In this document: positions 1 to 6,560 of the stretch, piece by piece
How positions within the stretch are numbered: position 1 is the first letter of the stretch
Layout of the letters: each line of letters begins with the position of its first letter
Origin: Chloroflexota bacterium
GTDB lineage: Bacteria > Chloroflexota > Dehalococcoidia > UBA3495
Length of the DNA: 7,676 bases
Assembly (NCBI GenBank): GCA_002707185.1
Contig: PAMF01000023.1
Coordinates: forward strand, 17,003 to 24,678
Direction of reading: 5' to 3'
The notes under the pieces: model-generated
Told to the model about the DNA's origin: nothing
What the model saw: the letters and a program-made list of their open reading frames with translations, nothing else
The model's database searches: none
Made by a program: the position numbers and the translations under genes

Positions 1-233
1 GTAGTATGGCGGATAGTGAACTTTCCAATTGGTGCTTGGTCTTTTGTCAAATCAGCATTAACTAACAACGAAATTCTTTCCTGACCTGCCTGAAGATTTT
101 TTGTAACTAAAATGACATCGACCAATCCTAATTCACGGTGTGTACTAGGGACATTGCAACTCATCGATGCCGCAAGAATTACAAACGAAATTATCGCTAA
201 GCAGTTTAATTTATTTTTAAGATAGGTGCCCAT
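1..233 (-). CDS. Exported, possibly lipid-anchored protein, N-terminal part (cut by the left edge)
   Basis: The minus-strand frame opens with ATG at 233 and stays open to the edge, giving 77 residues of a longer protein. Residues 1-10 are polar with three Lys. Residues 11-25 form a hydrophobic stretch (LAIISFVILAA) ending at Cys26 in the context ASMSC, which reads as a signal peptide. The Cys could be lipidated, but Ser at -3 and Met at -2 are a poor lipobox, so simple secretion is also possible. The mature part contains LVTKNLQAGQERISLLVNAD, which loosely recalls a beta-sandwich segment I associate with secreted thioredoxin-like proteins of Chloroflexota. That resemblance is from memory and weak. 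The ribosome binding site is poor (AGGA at 248-251, 14 bases from the ATG), but no better in-frame start is nearby. The gene is transcribed divergently from the MoxR operon. No function is assigned. Confidence 0.6.
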   Translation of the reverse strand, partial: MGTYLKNKLNCLAIISFVILAASMSCNVPSTHRELGLVDVILVTKNLQAGQERISLLVNADLTKDQAPIGKFTIRHT

Positions 234-276
234 TTTCGAACAATCATTCCTAAAAGGTTTTACAGCTGTTCAACAT

Positions 277-305
277 TGTATATCGACCTATATGAGAAAA
301 GTTAA
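277..305 (-). promoter_or_regulatory. Candidate sigma-70-type promoter for the exported-protein gene
   Basis: Read on the minus strand, a -35-like TTAACT (300-305) and a -10-like TATACA (277-282) are separated by exactly 17 bases. Each matches the consensus at 4 of 6 positions. Transcription would start near 270 and leave a leader of about 35-40 bases before the ATG at 233. The site is plausible by position and spacing only. Confidence 0.35.
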
Positions 306-498
306 ACCGTAATGTAACAACAATGAAAGCCATAGAATCACTCTCGAAAGGTGCCCCATCTAGAATGGTCATGATCAACTCCTTCTAGGGCAATGCACTC
401 CAGAAAAATGATCGGCTGAATTTCAAATCCTGCTGACAGCATCTACCTGTGTTAGACTTTGAAACAAAGAATGTTGCGACTCCAAAGTTGATTAATAG

Positions 499-524
499 TG
501 GTTTGGTATATCAGTACTAAACCA
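499..524. promoter_or_regulatory. 26-base dyad upstream of the MoxR operon, possible operator
   Basis: TGGTTTGGTA (499-508) and TACTAAACCA (515-524) are inverted copies with one mismatch, which is a G-U pair if transcribed, around a 6-base spacer TATCAG. The dyad lies about 80-105 bases before the MoxR start codon, in the zone where a promoter is expected. It has no following T-run, so it does not look like a terminator. Its size and symmetry suit a dimeric repressor or activator site, though no regulator gene is in the window. The function is inferred. Confidence 0.4.
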
Positions 525-591
525 TCCATGCATACTTATATAGCGCATCCAGAAGTCCAAGTATGACATCTAGTTCCGGTGAGTTAAAGAT

Positions 592-596
592 AGGAG
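592..596 (+). promoter_or_regulatory. Ribosome binding site that fixes the TTG start of the MoxR gene
   Basis: AGGAG at 592-596 lies 7 bases before TTG at 604. No in-frame ATG or GTG is placed as well: the nearby ATG at 620 is in another frame. The site therefore decides for an unusual TTG initiation codon. Confidence 0.7.
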
Positions 597-603
597 ATTC
601 ATA

Positions 604-1557
604 TTGCATAGTACTACGAATGCAATTAAAACCGCACAGCAGGTTATCGATAACACTTCAAAGGTAATCGTTGGGAAACGAGATGTCATAGAGCTAGCTG
701 TAGCCACATTGATCGCACAAGGGCATCTCCTTGTTGAAGACGTACCCGGAGTCGGGAAAACCATGTTGGCTAAAAGCTTAGCCACCTCCATTGGTTGCAA
801 TTTCAACAGGATTCAATGCACGCCTGATTTACTACCCAGCGACATTACAGGACTTTCAATATATAACCAGCAAAATGGTCAGTTTGAATTTCGGCAAGGA
901 CCACTAATGTCCCAAGTGGTGCTAGCTGATGAAATAAATCGGGCTACACCTAAAACCCAATCAGCGTTGCTAGAATCTATGGAGGAACACCAAATCACAG
1001 TAGACGGGGTGACCCACCCTCTCCATGCTCCATTCATGGTACTAGCAACCCAGAATCCTATCGAGTATGAAGGTACATTCCCTCTTCCAGAAGCGCAGTT
1101 AGACCGATTTCTAATGCGCATTAACTTGGGATATCCAAGCGTTGAAGAGGAATTAAAGATAATATCCGAACAAGAGATAGCCCATCCCATAACGGTACTA
1201 GAGAGTGTAACTACCCCAGCTGGTATCGTGGAGATGCAGGAAGCCGTTAACGCTATATATGTGGACCCATTGATCCGAGAATACATTGTCAAACTAACTG
1301 AATCAACCAGATCTCATCCTGAGGTTTACCTTGGAGCTTCTCCCCGCGCTTCCCTGGGATTATTTAAGACGGCACGGGCTCTAGCTTTGATAAGAGAAAG
1401 AGATTACGTAATCCCAGATGACGTGAAATTTTTAGCGCCGACAGTTTTATCACACCGGATAATACTCGCATCATCGGCCAGAATGCAGGGAATACGAAGT
1501 ATAGATATCGTAAATAACCTGCTCTCTGAGTTAGCAATCCCCGGCATTGCTTTATAA
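604..1557 (+). CDS. moxR: MoxR-family AAA+ ATPase
   Basis: This 317-residue protein has the full MoxR signature. The Walker A motif is EDVPGVGKT (45-53), with Lys52 and Thr53. The Walker B motif is VVLADEINRA (105-114), with Asp109 and Glu110. Sensor 1 is ATQNPIEYEG (148-157, Asn151), followed by FPLPEAQLDRF (159-169) with the expected arginine finger Arg168. Sensor 2 is GASPRAS (244-250, Arg248). The length is normal for the family. MoxR proteins are cytosolic hexameric ATPases thought to act as chaperones that remodel or activate partner proteins, often a vWA-type protein encoded next door. Here the partner is the DUF58 protein 32 bases downstream. Translation starts at TTG behind AGGAG. 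It is the first gene of a four-gene operon. The family assignment is secure; the client protein is inferred from context. Confidence 0.95.
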   Translation: MHSTTNAIKTAQQVIDNTSKVIVGKRDVIELAVATLIAQGHLLVEDVPGVGKTMLAKSLATSIGCNFNRIQCTPDLLPSDITGLSIYNQQNGQFEFRQGPLMSQVVLADEINRATPKTQSALLESMEEHQITVDGVTHPLHAPFMVLATQNPIEYEGTFPLPEAQLDRFLMRINLGYPSVEEELKIISEQEIAHPITVLESVTTPAGIVEMQEAVNAIYVDPLIREYIVKLTESTRSHPEVYLGASPRASLGLFKTARALALIRERDYVIPDDVKFLAPTVLSHRIILASSARMQGIRSIDIVNNLLSELAIPGIAL

Positions 1558-1589
1558 TCTACTGTCGTATCCCCTGATGTAGCGTAAGA

Positions 1590-2858
1590 ATGTTTAATCT
1601 GAATAAGAAAAAAATCGGGATAACAGTTTTTCTGTCCCTTCTCCTTTTTTATTCATTGGGCACGGGATTCCCATTTTTCTACAGGTTCCTATTTGCAACA
1701 ATAATTTTGTTACTAATCGGTTTCATGTGGGCCTGGTTAAATTTACGTGGGCTTGAAGTAAACATTGACCGACGCACCACAAGGGGACAAGTAGGTGACT
1801 ACCTAGATGGGCATATTCAAGTAATAAATCGAAATCGAATTCCCAAGTCCTGGTTAGAAGTCAAAGAGATCACCGATTTGCCTGGCCATACATCTGGTAG
1901 AGGAATAGCCTTGGTAAAGGATCAACGAAGAAATTGGAGAACTCAAACATATCTATCAAAAAGAGGAATTTACACCAGCAGGCAAATAGAAGTAACCAGC
2001 CAAGATCCATTTGGATTGTTTCAAATGAGCCGGAGATTTCTTAAGAATCAATCCTATGTGGTTTTTCCCAACACTGAACCACTTACAGATTTGGACCCTC
2101 AGTTAGCACATCTACCGAGTGACACCCGATACATTAGAGCAGCCGATCACATCACACCGGATTCATCATCCGTACGAGAATATGTTCAGGGAGACAGTTT
2201 TCGAGCAATACATTGGCCATATACAGCCCGTATGAATCAGTTAATGGTCAAACAATTCGACATCGGTATATCCGCAGACACATGGATCGTTCTGGATATG
2301 TTTGAAAGGAGCCATGATCTAACAGATCCCCTAGATAACACTGAGGAAATGGCAATAAAAATAGCGGCTTCCCTCATACAGCGAACAAACGAGTTAGGGA
2401 TATCCACTGGATTGGCATCCAAAGCGGAGCGGGATTACTTTCTTAAACCTGATACAAGCCCTGACTACCTACCTCGGCTGATGGAATCATTAGCTGGAAT
2501 TCAAGCAACTGGGAAAACCAGGCTTGAAGAACTAATCTATGACATAAGGCCTCAGCTTAATCAATTCAATACGTTGAACATTATAACTGCCTCGACCAGT
2601 CCGGAATGGATCCCCGCATTGAGAAGCTTAAAGCGAGAGGGAATCAATACATCAGTGATATTCGTAAATCCCGTTACCTTTGGATCCACGGAATCCATAC
2701 AATCAATCTTGAACATGCTGTATTCAAATGAAATTCGCACCTATTCAGTCGGAAAAGGGGAATCTCTAAACGTGGCACTCCGCAGACCTCTAGATATTAA
2801 AAATTGGACAAAACATGATTTACCCGCCATGTCGACTCTAGGTAACCCGTCAATATGA
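1590..2858 (+). CDS. DUF58 domain protein, membrane-anchored partner of MoxR
   Basis: This 422-residue protein has two hydrophobic helices near the N-terminus (about 11-29 and 31-50), then a soluble part. The DUF58 hallmark VREYVQGDSFRAIHWPYTAR lies at 195-214. A vWA-like strand follows (WIVLDMFERS, 232-241), but the metal-site pattern DxSxS is not kept (Asp236 is followed by Met-Phe-Glu-Arg), so ion binding there is doubtful. Residues about 52-150 are beta-rich, including SKRGIYTS, a segment common in the family. DUF58 proteins sit beside MoxR and a membrane transglutaminase in many bacteria and are presumed to bridge the ATPase and the membrane process. The ATG at 1590 has only a poor ribosome binding site, and an in-frame TGA at 1575-1577 bars a longer start, so coupling to moxR translation is likely. 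The stop overlaps the next start as ATGA (2855-2858). Confidence 0.9.
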   Translation: MFNLNKKKIGITVFLSLLLFYSLGTGFPFFYRFLFATIILLLIGFMWAWLNLRGLEVNIDRRTTRGQVGDYLDGHIQVINRNRIPKSWLEVKEITDLPGHTSGRGIALVKDQRRNWRTQTYLSKRGIYTSRQIEVTSQDPFGLFQMSRRFLKNQSYVVFPNTEPLTDLDPQLAHLPSDTRYIRAADHITPDSSSVREYVQGDSFRAIHWPYTARMNQLMVKQFDIGISADTWIVLDMFERSHDLTDPLDNTEEMAIKIAASLIQRTNELGISTGLASKAERDYFLKPDTSPDYLPRLMESLAGIQATGKTRLEELIYDIRPQLNQFNTLNIITASTSPEWIPALRSLKREGINTSVIFVNPVTFGSTESIQSILNMLYSNEIRTYSVGKGESLNVALRRPLDIKNWTKHDLPAMSTLGNPSI

Positions 2859-5359
2859 TCAGGGAAAACCCATTGGACAAACCCGGTCTTACCGTGGATC
2901 ATGGGCTACTCTTACTATCCAGATTAATTGGCTTTTGGAGACCTCGGGACGGATGGTTAGCGTTAACATTACTAACGTTAAATTTGATGGTCGTAGCCTG
3001 GTCGGTGGAACGTGCAGATTGGGTCCCTACTCCCAATTTGGCCGGTTTGATGTTACTGGGAATACTTACTTCATTGATTCTCTCCCGGTTACCTTTCAAC
3101 GGTATCGTCATCATGCCTATCGGATTCTTGGTCGGAGCCTTAATCATTATAGGAAAGCTAAGTACTTTCCAAGACGGCTATCTAGAGCTCACTAGTACTA
3201 CTGAATTAATCAATAGATTAGAATCGTGGTTCCAGGCTGCCAGAACAGGTGGCATGAGCATTGACCCCGCGCCATTCGCCTTTGCTCTGATGACCATAAC
3301 TTGGAGTTCCGGACTGATATCCAGCTGGTTATTTTGTAGAAAAGGAAATTTCTGGGGAGTGTTCATAATCGGAACTGCGGGGCTTTTATCCAACCTAACA
3401 TTTCTGCCCGGCTCCGCAAGTATCCATCTGGGAATATATTTGTTAACCGCCCTCCTGCTCGTAGCTAGAATTCAATCGGTAAGACGGAGAAGCCATTGGG
3501 ACAAACATAACATTCAATATGACCAACATCTAGGTATCTTAGCTATCTCCGATAGCATTTTAATTGCTATAGCAGTAATGATCTTGGCTTTCATATTACC
3601 GATCGGAAATCAATGGGGGCCCACCAACACAGCATATGAACTAGTCCGAACACCTTTGCTGAGCTGGGAAGATGATTTCAATCGGCTATTCGCTGGGCTC
3701 CCCGCCCGTAAGCCAATGCCCTACCGAATCTGGGGAGATGTAATGGCATTCCAGGGAACCATTAACCCAGCGTCCACACCAGTTTTATTCGTTCATTCTC
3801 CAACACCCTTGTACTGGAAAGCCCGAACATACCGAACTTACACCCCTAAGGGCTGGGCATCCCTAGATACCGTTTTAAAGCCGCTGGAGTGGAGTCCAAC
3901 ATACTCTAAACCCAAACCATACCTGAAGAGGGTTGACGTTAACTACGCCGTAACGCATAACTACGGAACTAAAAATCTTTTCATCGGCGGTCACCTAAAG
4001 GAGGTAGACAGGGACGTCAGGATAGAGACATATGACTCACCGATTTATATCCTCACTCCTAACCAAATCGACTCATCGGATGGAATTACTCCTGAAGTCA
4101 ACCTAATATTAGATCGCATAGAAGATCTTACGGTGCAATCTCCCTCCAATCTGACATCCGAAGAAGTTCGGAAGGCCCTCTTACCCGGATATCGACTGGT
4201 ATCGTTAGAGACCTCTAGCTCAGGTGATCAGGAGATCGGAATCGCCGAGGTCATCCCTGCTCAGCCCGACATACTATCCATACAATCAACCAAACCTGCT
4301 ATTAAAGCTGGTGAAATTACTCAAGTCACGGCATCGATCTCTACGGCTAATAAGCATGACCTCAACCTAGTCTCGACCGCGACGCCCAGCTGGGTTTTAG
4401 CTAGATACACTCAATTGCCACCAGAGTTTCCGGAAAAGATCAGAGATTTAACACAAAACATTACACTCGGGTTCGTAACCCAATATGATAAAACCAAAGC
4501 TATAGAGACTTACCTGAGAGAAAACTTAACCTATAACTTAAGAATCCAGCCTCCACCGTATAACGTAGATGGAGTAGCCCATTTTTTGTTTTCCACTCAA
4601 GAAGGCTACAGTGAGTATTTTGCTTCTGCGATGACAGTAATGCTGAGGACACAAGGCATACCGGCGAGGTTAGTAACGGGCTATTCAGTTGGCGACAAAC
4701 TACCCGAAGATGATATTTACCTAGTTCGAGATAAGCATAGTCATGCTTGGGTTGAGGTATTTTTCGCTCAATATGGATGGATACCCTTTGAACCCACTCC
4801 CGGAGAACAAATTCCCCTGGTGACAACGCCGTCTCCTAAACCCAAGTTAAATGTTGCTGGAGAACCTTATACCAGCGTTGACGACCTAGATTGTCTGAAC
4901 GAGGAAGACTGTGAAGACGATGATGATATGTCGCATGATAATGGGGCGGGTATTAACGGAAATCTTTCCATCTGGGATCGATTTATAAATCCGTATTTGC
5001 CTTGGTATTTAGGATTTATGTCAATGTCGACCATTTTGACTATATCTATCTGGATCTTCTGGGCTAAAACCATGTCGGCCTCATCTAACCCGGTGATAGT
5101 TTTCCAGAAACTTTTATTTTTTAGTAATATAAGTTCAATTGGAACAACCAGACATTTGACTCCCTATGAGTTACAAGCACTCCTTAATCCTATGTTGCCA
5201 AAACATCAACCGGAGTTGCAGATTATTTGTAGCAACTATGTTACGAGTCTTTACGCCAAAAAAGATTCCTCGGAACATGCTAACGAAGGTCTAGCTAACT
5301 CCTGGAAACAAATTAGGTTTCCGTTACTAATCCAGGCTTTATTAAAAAAGAACTCATGA
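2855..5359 (+). CDS. Membrane protein with DUF3488 and transglutaminase-like domain (TgpA type), catalytic Cys replaced by Ser
   Basis: This 834-residue protein has six or seven hydrophobic helices between about residues 33 and 250. A soluble region follows (about 255-712), then one more helix (about 716-737) and a cytosolic or loop tail. YWKARTYRTYTPKGW (320-334) is typical of the TgpA/DUF3488 family. The transglutaminase core lies around 560-650: EGYSEYFASAM (583-593), GIPARLVTGY, HSHAWVEV (628-635) and GWIPFEPTPG (641-650). The usual triad is Cys-His-Asp. Here the Cys position is Ser586 (codon AGT at 4610-4612), the His is His630, and the Asp position is Glu646. The soluble region has no other Cys except Cys680 and Cys686, inside a very acidic stretch (676-691) just before the last helix. 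Relatives act on the outer face of the membrane and are proposed to work on cell-envelope proteins. Start and stop both overlap neighbours as ATGA. The fold is secure; the activity is doubtful. Confidence 0.9.
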   Translation: MIRENPLDKPGLTVDHGLLLLSRLIGFWRPRDGWLALTLLTLNLMVVAWSVERADWVPTPNLAGLMLLGILTSLILSRLPFNGIVIMPIGFLVGALIIIGKLSTFQDGYLELTSTTELINRLESWFQAARTGGMSIDPAPFAFALMTITWSSGLISSWLFCRKGNFWGVFIIGTAGLLSNLTFLPGSASIHLGIYLLTALLLVARIQSVRRRSHWDKHNIQYDQHLGILAISDSILIAIAVMILAFILPIGNQWGPTNTAYELVRTPLLSWEDDFNRLFAGLPARKPMPYRIWGDVMAFQGTINPASTPVLFVHSPTPLYWKARTYRTYTPKGWASLDTVLKPLEWSPTYSKPKPYLKRVDVNYAVTHNYGTKNLFIGGHLKEVDRDVRIETYDSPIYILTPNQIDSSDGITPEVNLILDRIEDLTVQSPSNLTSEEVRKALLPGYRLVSLETSSSGDQEIGIAEVIPAQPDILSIQSTKPAIKAGEITQVTASISTANKHDLNLVSTATPSWVLARYTQLPPEFPEKIRDLTQNITLGFVTQYDKTKAIETYLRENLTYNLRIQPPPYNVDGVAHFLFSTQEGYSEYFASAMTVMLRTQGIPARLVTGYSVGDKLPEDDIYLVRDKHSHAWVEVFFAQYGWIPFEPTPGEQIPLVTTPSPKPKLNVAGEPYTSVDDLDCLNEEDCEDDDDMSHDNGAGINGNLSIWDRFINPYLPWYLGFMSMSTILTISIWIFWAKTMSASSNPVIVFQKLLFFSNISSIGTTRHLTPYELQALLNPMLPKHQPELQIICSNYVTSLYAKKDSSEHANEGLANSWKQIRFPLLIQALLKKNS

Positions 5360-5868
5360 GTCCGTATTCCTATTTTGTCGTGCAGCAACCGCTTGGCTGG
5401 ATGGCACTTTTAAGTACGACTAAGGGACTCAGACGTTTGAGTCTTAAGCCACACCCTCAAGAGGCATTGGACGCATTGGGACCATCACTGGAACTAGCCA
5501 CATTGGAACCTGAGGTTTTTGATTCGGTGTTGAAACAATTTGACCGGTATTTTAAAGGTCAAAACGACGCTTTGGACTCTATCGAACTAGACATAGAAAA
5601 ATCGTCTCCCTTTTTTGAAGCATCGTGGCAGGCGTGTAGATCCATCCCTCCAGGCGAGACGCGAAGCTACTCTTGGCTGGCCACTGCCGCTGGCCGCCCC
5701 AATGCTGCGAGAGCAGCAGGACAAGCGATGGCTAGGAATAAGATAGCCCTGATTATCCCCTGCCACAGAGTAATTGGGAGCAGCGGGAAATTACACGGAT
5801 ACGGCGCAGGAGGGTTAGAAGTTAAGTCTAGATTATTAGCTTTAGAACAGGGTTTTGTTTTTCATTAA
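5356..5868 (+). CDS. ogt: Methylated-DNA--[protein]-cysteine S-methyltransferase (O6-alkylguanine-DNA alkyltransferase)
   Basis: This 170-residue cytosolic repair protein moves an alkyl group from O6-alkylguanine irreversibly to its own Cys. The acceptor motif is IPCHRVI (134-140), with Cys136 and His137. Tyr105 (RSYSWLA) and Arg119 (ARAAGQAM, the helix-turn-helix arginine that flips the base) are in place. Asn128 provides the hinge (RNKIALIIPCHR; the usual Pro after Asn is Lys here). GYGAGGLEVKSRLLALE (148-164) ends with the expected Glu164. The N-terminal part (1-85) matches the short ribonuclease-like domain of Ogt/AGT proteins, and the length is normal. It lacks the AraC-like and metal-binding parts of Ada, so it is an Ogt-type enzyme and not a regulator. 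Its ATG overlaps the stop of the membrane protein (ATGA at 5356-5359), making it the fourth gene of the operon, an unusual place for a DNA-repair gene. No convincing terminator follows. Confidence 0.95.
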   Translation: MSPYSYFVVQQPLGWMALLSTTKGLRRLSLKPHPQEALDALGPSLELATLEPEVFDSVLKQFDRYFKGQNDALDSIELDIEKSSPFFEASWQACRSIPPGETRSYSWLATAAGRPNAARAAGQAMARNKIALIIPCHRVIGSSGKLHGYGAGGLEVKSRLLALEQGFVFH

Positions 5869-5902
5869 AAATACACGCGATATCCCGATACATCGCTGGG
5901 AT

Positions 5903-5932
5903 TTGTGCCAATGCTTTGAGGAGGATTATAAT
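5903..5932 (+). promoter_or_regulatory. Candidate promoter for the DUF6623-like gene, with a palindromic -10
   Basis: A perfect -10 box TATAAT (5927-5932) stands 18 bases after a partial -35 TTGTGC (5903-5908, 3 of 6). The -10 is embedded in the perfect 12-base palindrome GGATTATAATCC (5923-5934), so the opposite strand also reads TATAAT. A start near 5939 would give a leader of about 60 bases to the ATG at 6001. An overlapping alternative is TTGAGG (5916-5921), 18 bases, TAAGAT (5940-5945). Either would let this gene be transcribed apart from the upstream operon. Confidence 0.45.
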
Positions 5933-5986
5933 CCCTCTGTAAGATCGACGGTTTATTATCTCGAATAACATAAATGGTATTACAAA

Positions 5987-5992
5987 GAGGAG
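5987..5992 (+). promoter_or_regulatory. Ribosome binding site deciding the start at 6001
   Basis: GAGGAG (5987-5992, within AAAGAGGAG) is 8 bases before ATG at 6001. An in-frame ATG at 5974 would place this site inside the coding sequence and has no ribosome binding site of its own. The shorter 149-residue product is therefore preferred. Confidence 0.75.
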
Positions 5993-6000
5993 ATAATCAG

Positions 6001-6450
6001 ATGCCAGACAATAAATCAACCTCCTGGGTACACGGTAGCGCCATGCAGGTCGAATACCTGGCACGCATAACCTCAGTTAGGCACACTGGACCTTTTGTAA
6101 GAATAGAAGGAATGGGTGGTCAAAATACATGGGTGCATTTCCCCGTTCCAACCCCTACAACCCAAAACGGATCTCAGACTACCGCTACATCCGCACTGCT
6201 TAGCTTCAGAACACGTTCCCACGCTACAGTTAACGAAATAATAGTCTATGACGGCGAAAAACGTATCGCAGAACACATGGACATTGATTTGAAAGGCGAT
6301 CATCTGGACGGGAAATTCGATATTCCGGGAAATCCCGAAATCAACTTTGGTCTCAATATTACGGTCGGTGTGACGTTCGACGAAGGCGCACCAGATACAA
6401 GATCCATGCAAATCGAAATCGTTGGCGCTGGTATAGAATTTGGAACTTAA
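6001..6450 (+). CDS. Small beta-rich protein resembling DUF6623
   Basis: This 149-residue protein has no signal peptide and no membrane segment. Its motif layout fits what I remember of the DUF6623 family: WVHG near the start (9-12), WVHFPVPTP (44-52), a strand with EIIVYDGEKRI (79-89), GDH (99-101), GLNITVGVTF (117-126) and VGAGIEF (141-147). The alternating hydrophobic pattern and Gly/Asn/Asp turns suggest an all-beta sandwich. There are no cysteines and no recognisable catalytic motif, so a binding or structural role is more likely than an enzyme, but the function is unknown. It is preceded by its own promoter candidate and a strong ribosome binding site, is not overlapped with ogt (132 bases between them), and faces the convergent SDR gene. 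The start at 6001 is chosen over an in-frame ATG at 5974. The gene is convincing; the family name is moderately sure. Confidence 0.75.
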   Translation: MPDNKSTSWVHGSAMQVEYLARITSVRHTGPFVRIEGMGGQNTWVHFPVPTPTTQNGSQTTATSALLSFRTRSHATVNEIIVYDGEKRIAEHMDIDLKGDHLDGKFDIPGNPEINFGLNITVGVTFDEGAPDTRSMQIEIVGAGIEFGT

Positions 6451-6520
6451 CAATCAACTATATCGACATACAATTATATATCACACCAAAGAGATGGATA
6501 GAGACATCCTAACGGTACGC

Positions 6521-6560
6521 TAAATAAAAGGGACCAGGACTAGGGTCTAGAATCCCCTTT
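6521..6560 (-). terminator. Possible intrinsic terminator of the DUF1330-SDR operon
   Basis: AAAGGG (6527-6532) and CCCTTT (6555-6560) can pair, with an inner GACC (6532-6535) and GGTC (6544-6547) pairing that competes for or extends the stem. On the minus strand the right arm runs into TTTTATTTA (6521-6529), a T-rich tail. The stem is short and the loop large, and it overlaps the end of the SDR gene. In the plus direction the tail is only TTTC, so it would serve the DUF6623-like gene poorly. Weak support. Confidence 0.3.

Larger units (their letters stand above)
234..603. other. Divergent intergenic region, 370 bases, no gene seen
   Basis: This region separates the minus-strand exported-protein gene from the plus-strand MoxR operon and must hold the promoters of both. 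It is AT-rich with stops in every frame. The only short frame with an ATG that I followed (323-388, 21 codons) has no ribosome binding site. Visible structure includes the minus-strand promoter candidate (277-305), an interrupted inverted repeat with arms TGCC..CTAGAA (352-365) and TTCTAGGGCA (383-392), and a much better 26-base dyad (499-524). I could not find a convincing -35/-10 pair for the MoxR operon. AT-rich bases around 531-542 (CATACTTATATA) are the likeliest -10 area but lack a matching -35. No tRNA or small RNA is recognisable. Confidence 0.5.

Noticed and set aside
323..388. Short frame of 21 codons starting at ATG 323 in the divergent intergenic region
   Set aside because: It has no ribosome binding site, its composition does not look coding, and it overlaps the interrupted inverted repeat at 352-392.
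352..392. Interrupted inverted repeat TGCC(CCAT)CTAGAA / TTCTAGGGCA
   Set aside because: It needs a 4-base bulge and a 17-base loop, has no T-run and no evident link to either gene; weak enough to be chance.
879..1292. Long antisense frame opposite the MoxR gene, and similar antisense frames opposite the other genes
   Set aside because: The sense strand encodes clear family motifs throughout. The antisense products look like no known family and lack ribosome binding sites, as expected of chance open frames.
2956..2985. Inverted repeat-like run of GTTAG/CTAAC and CGTTA/TAACG
   Set aside because: It lies inside the coding sequence for a Leu/Thr-rich membrane helix, where repeated leucine and threonine codons explain it.
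5869..5910. Terminator after ogt from the ATCCC/GGGAT and GCGAT/ATCGC pairings
   Set aside because: Stems are only 5 bases, overlap each other, and no T-run follows; not enough to call.
5974..6000. Longer start of the DUF6623-like gene at ATG 5974
   Set aside because: It has no ribosome binding site, and it would place the strong GAGGAG (5987-5992) inside the gene. The family-like motifs begin after 6001.
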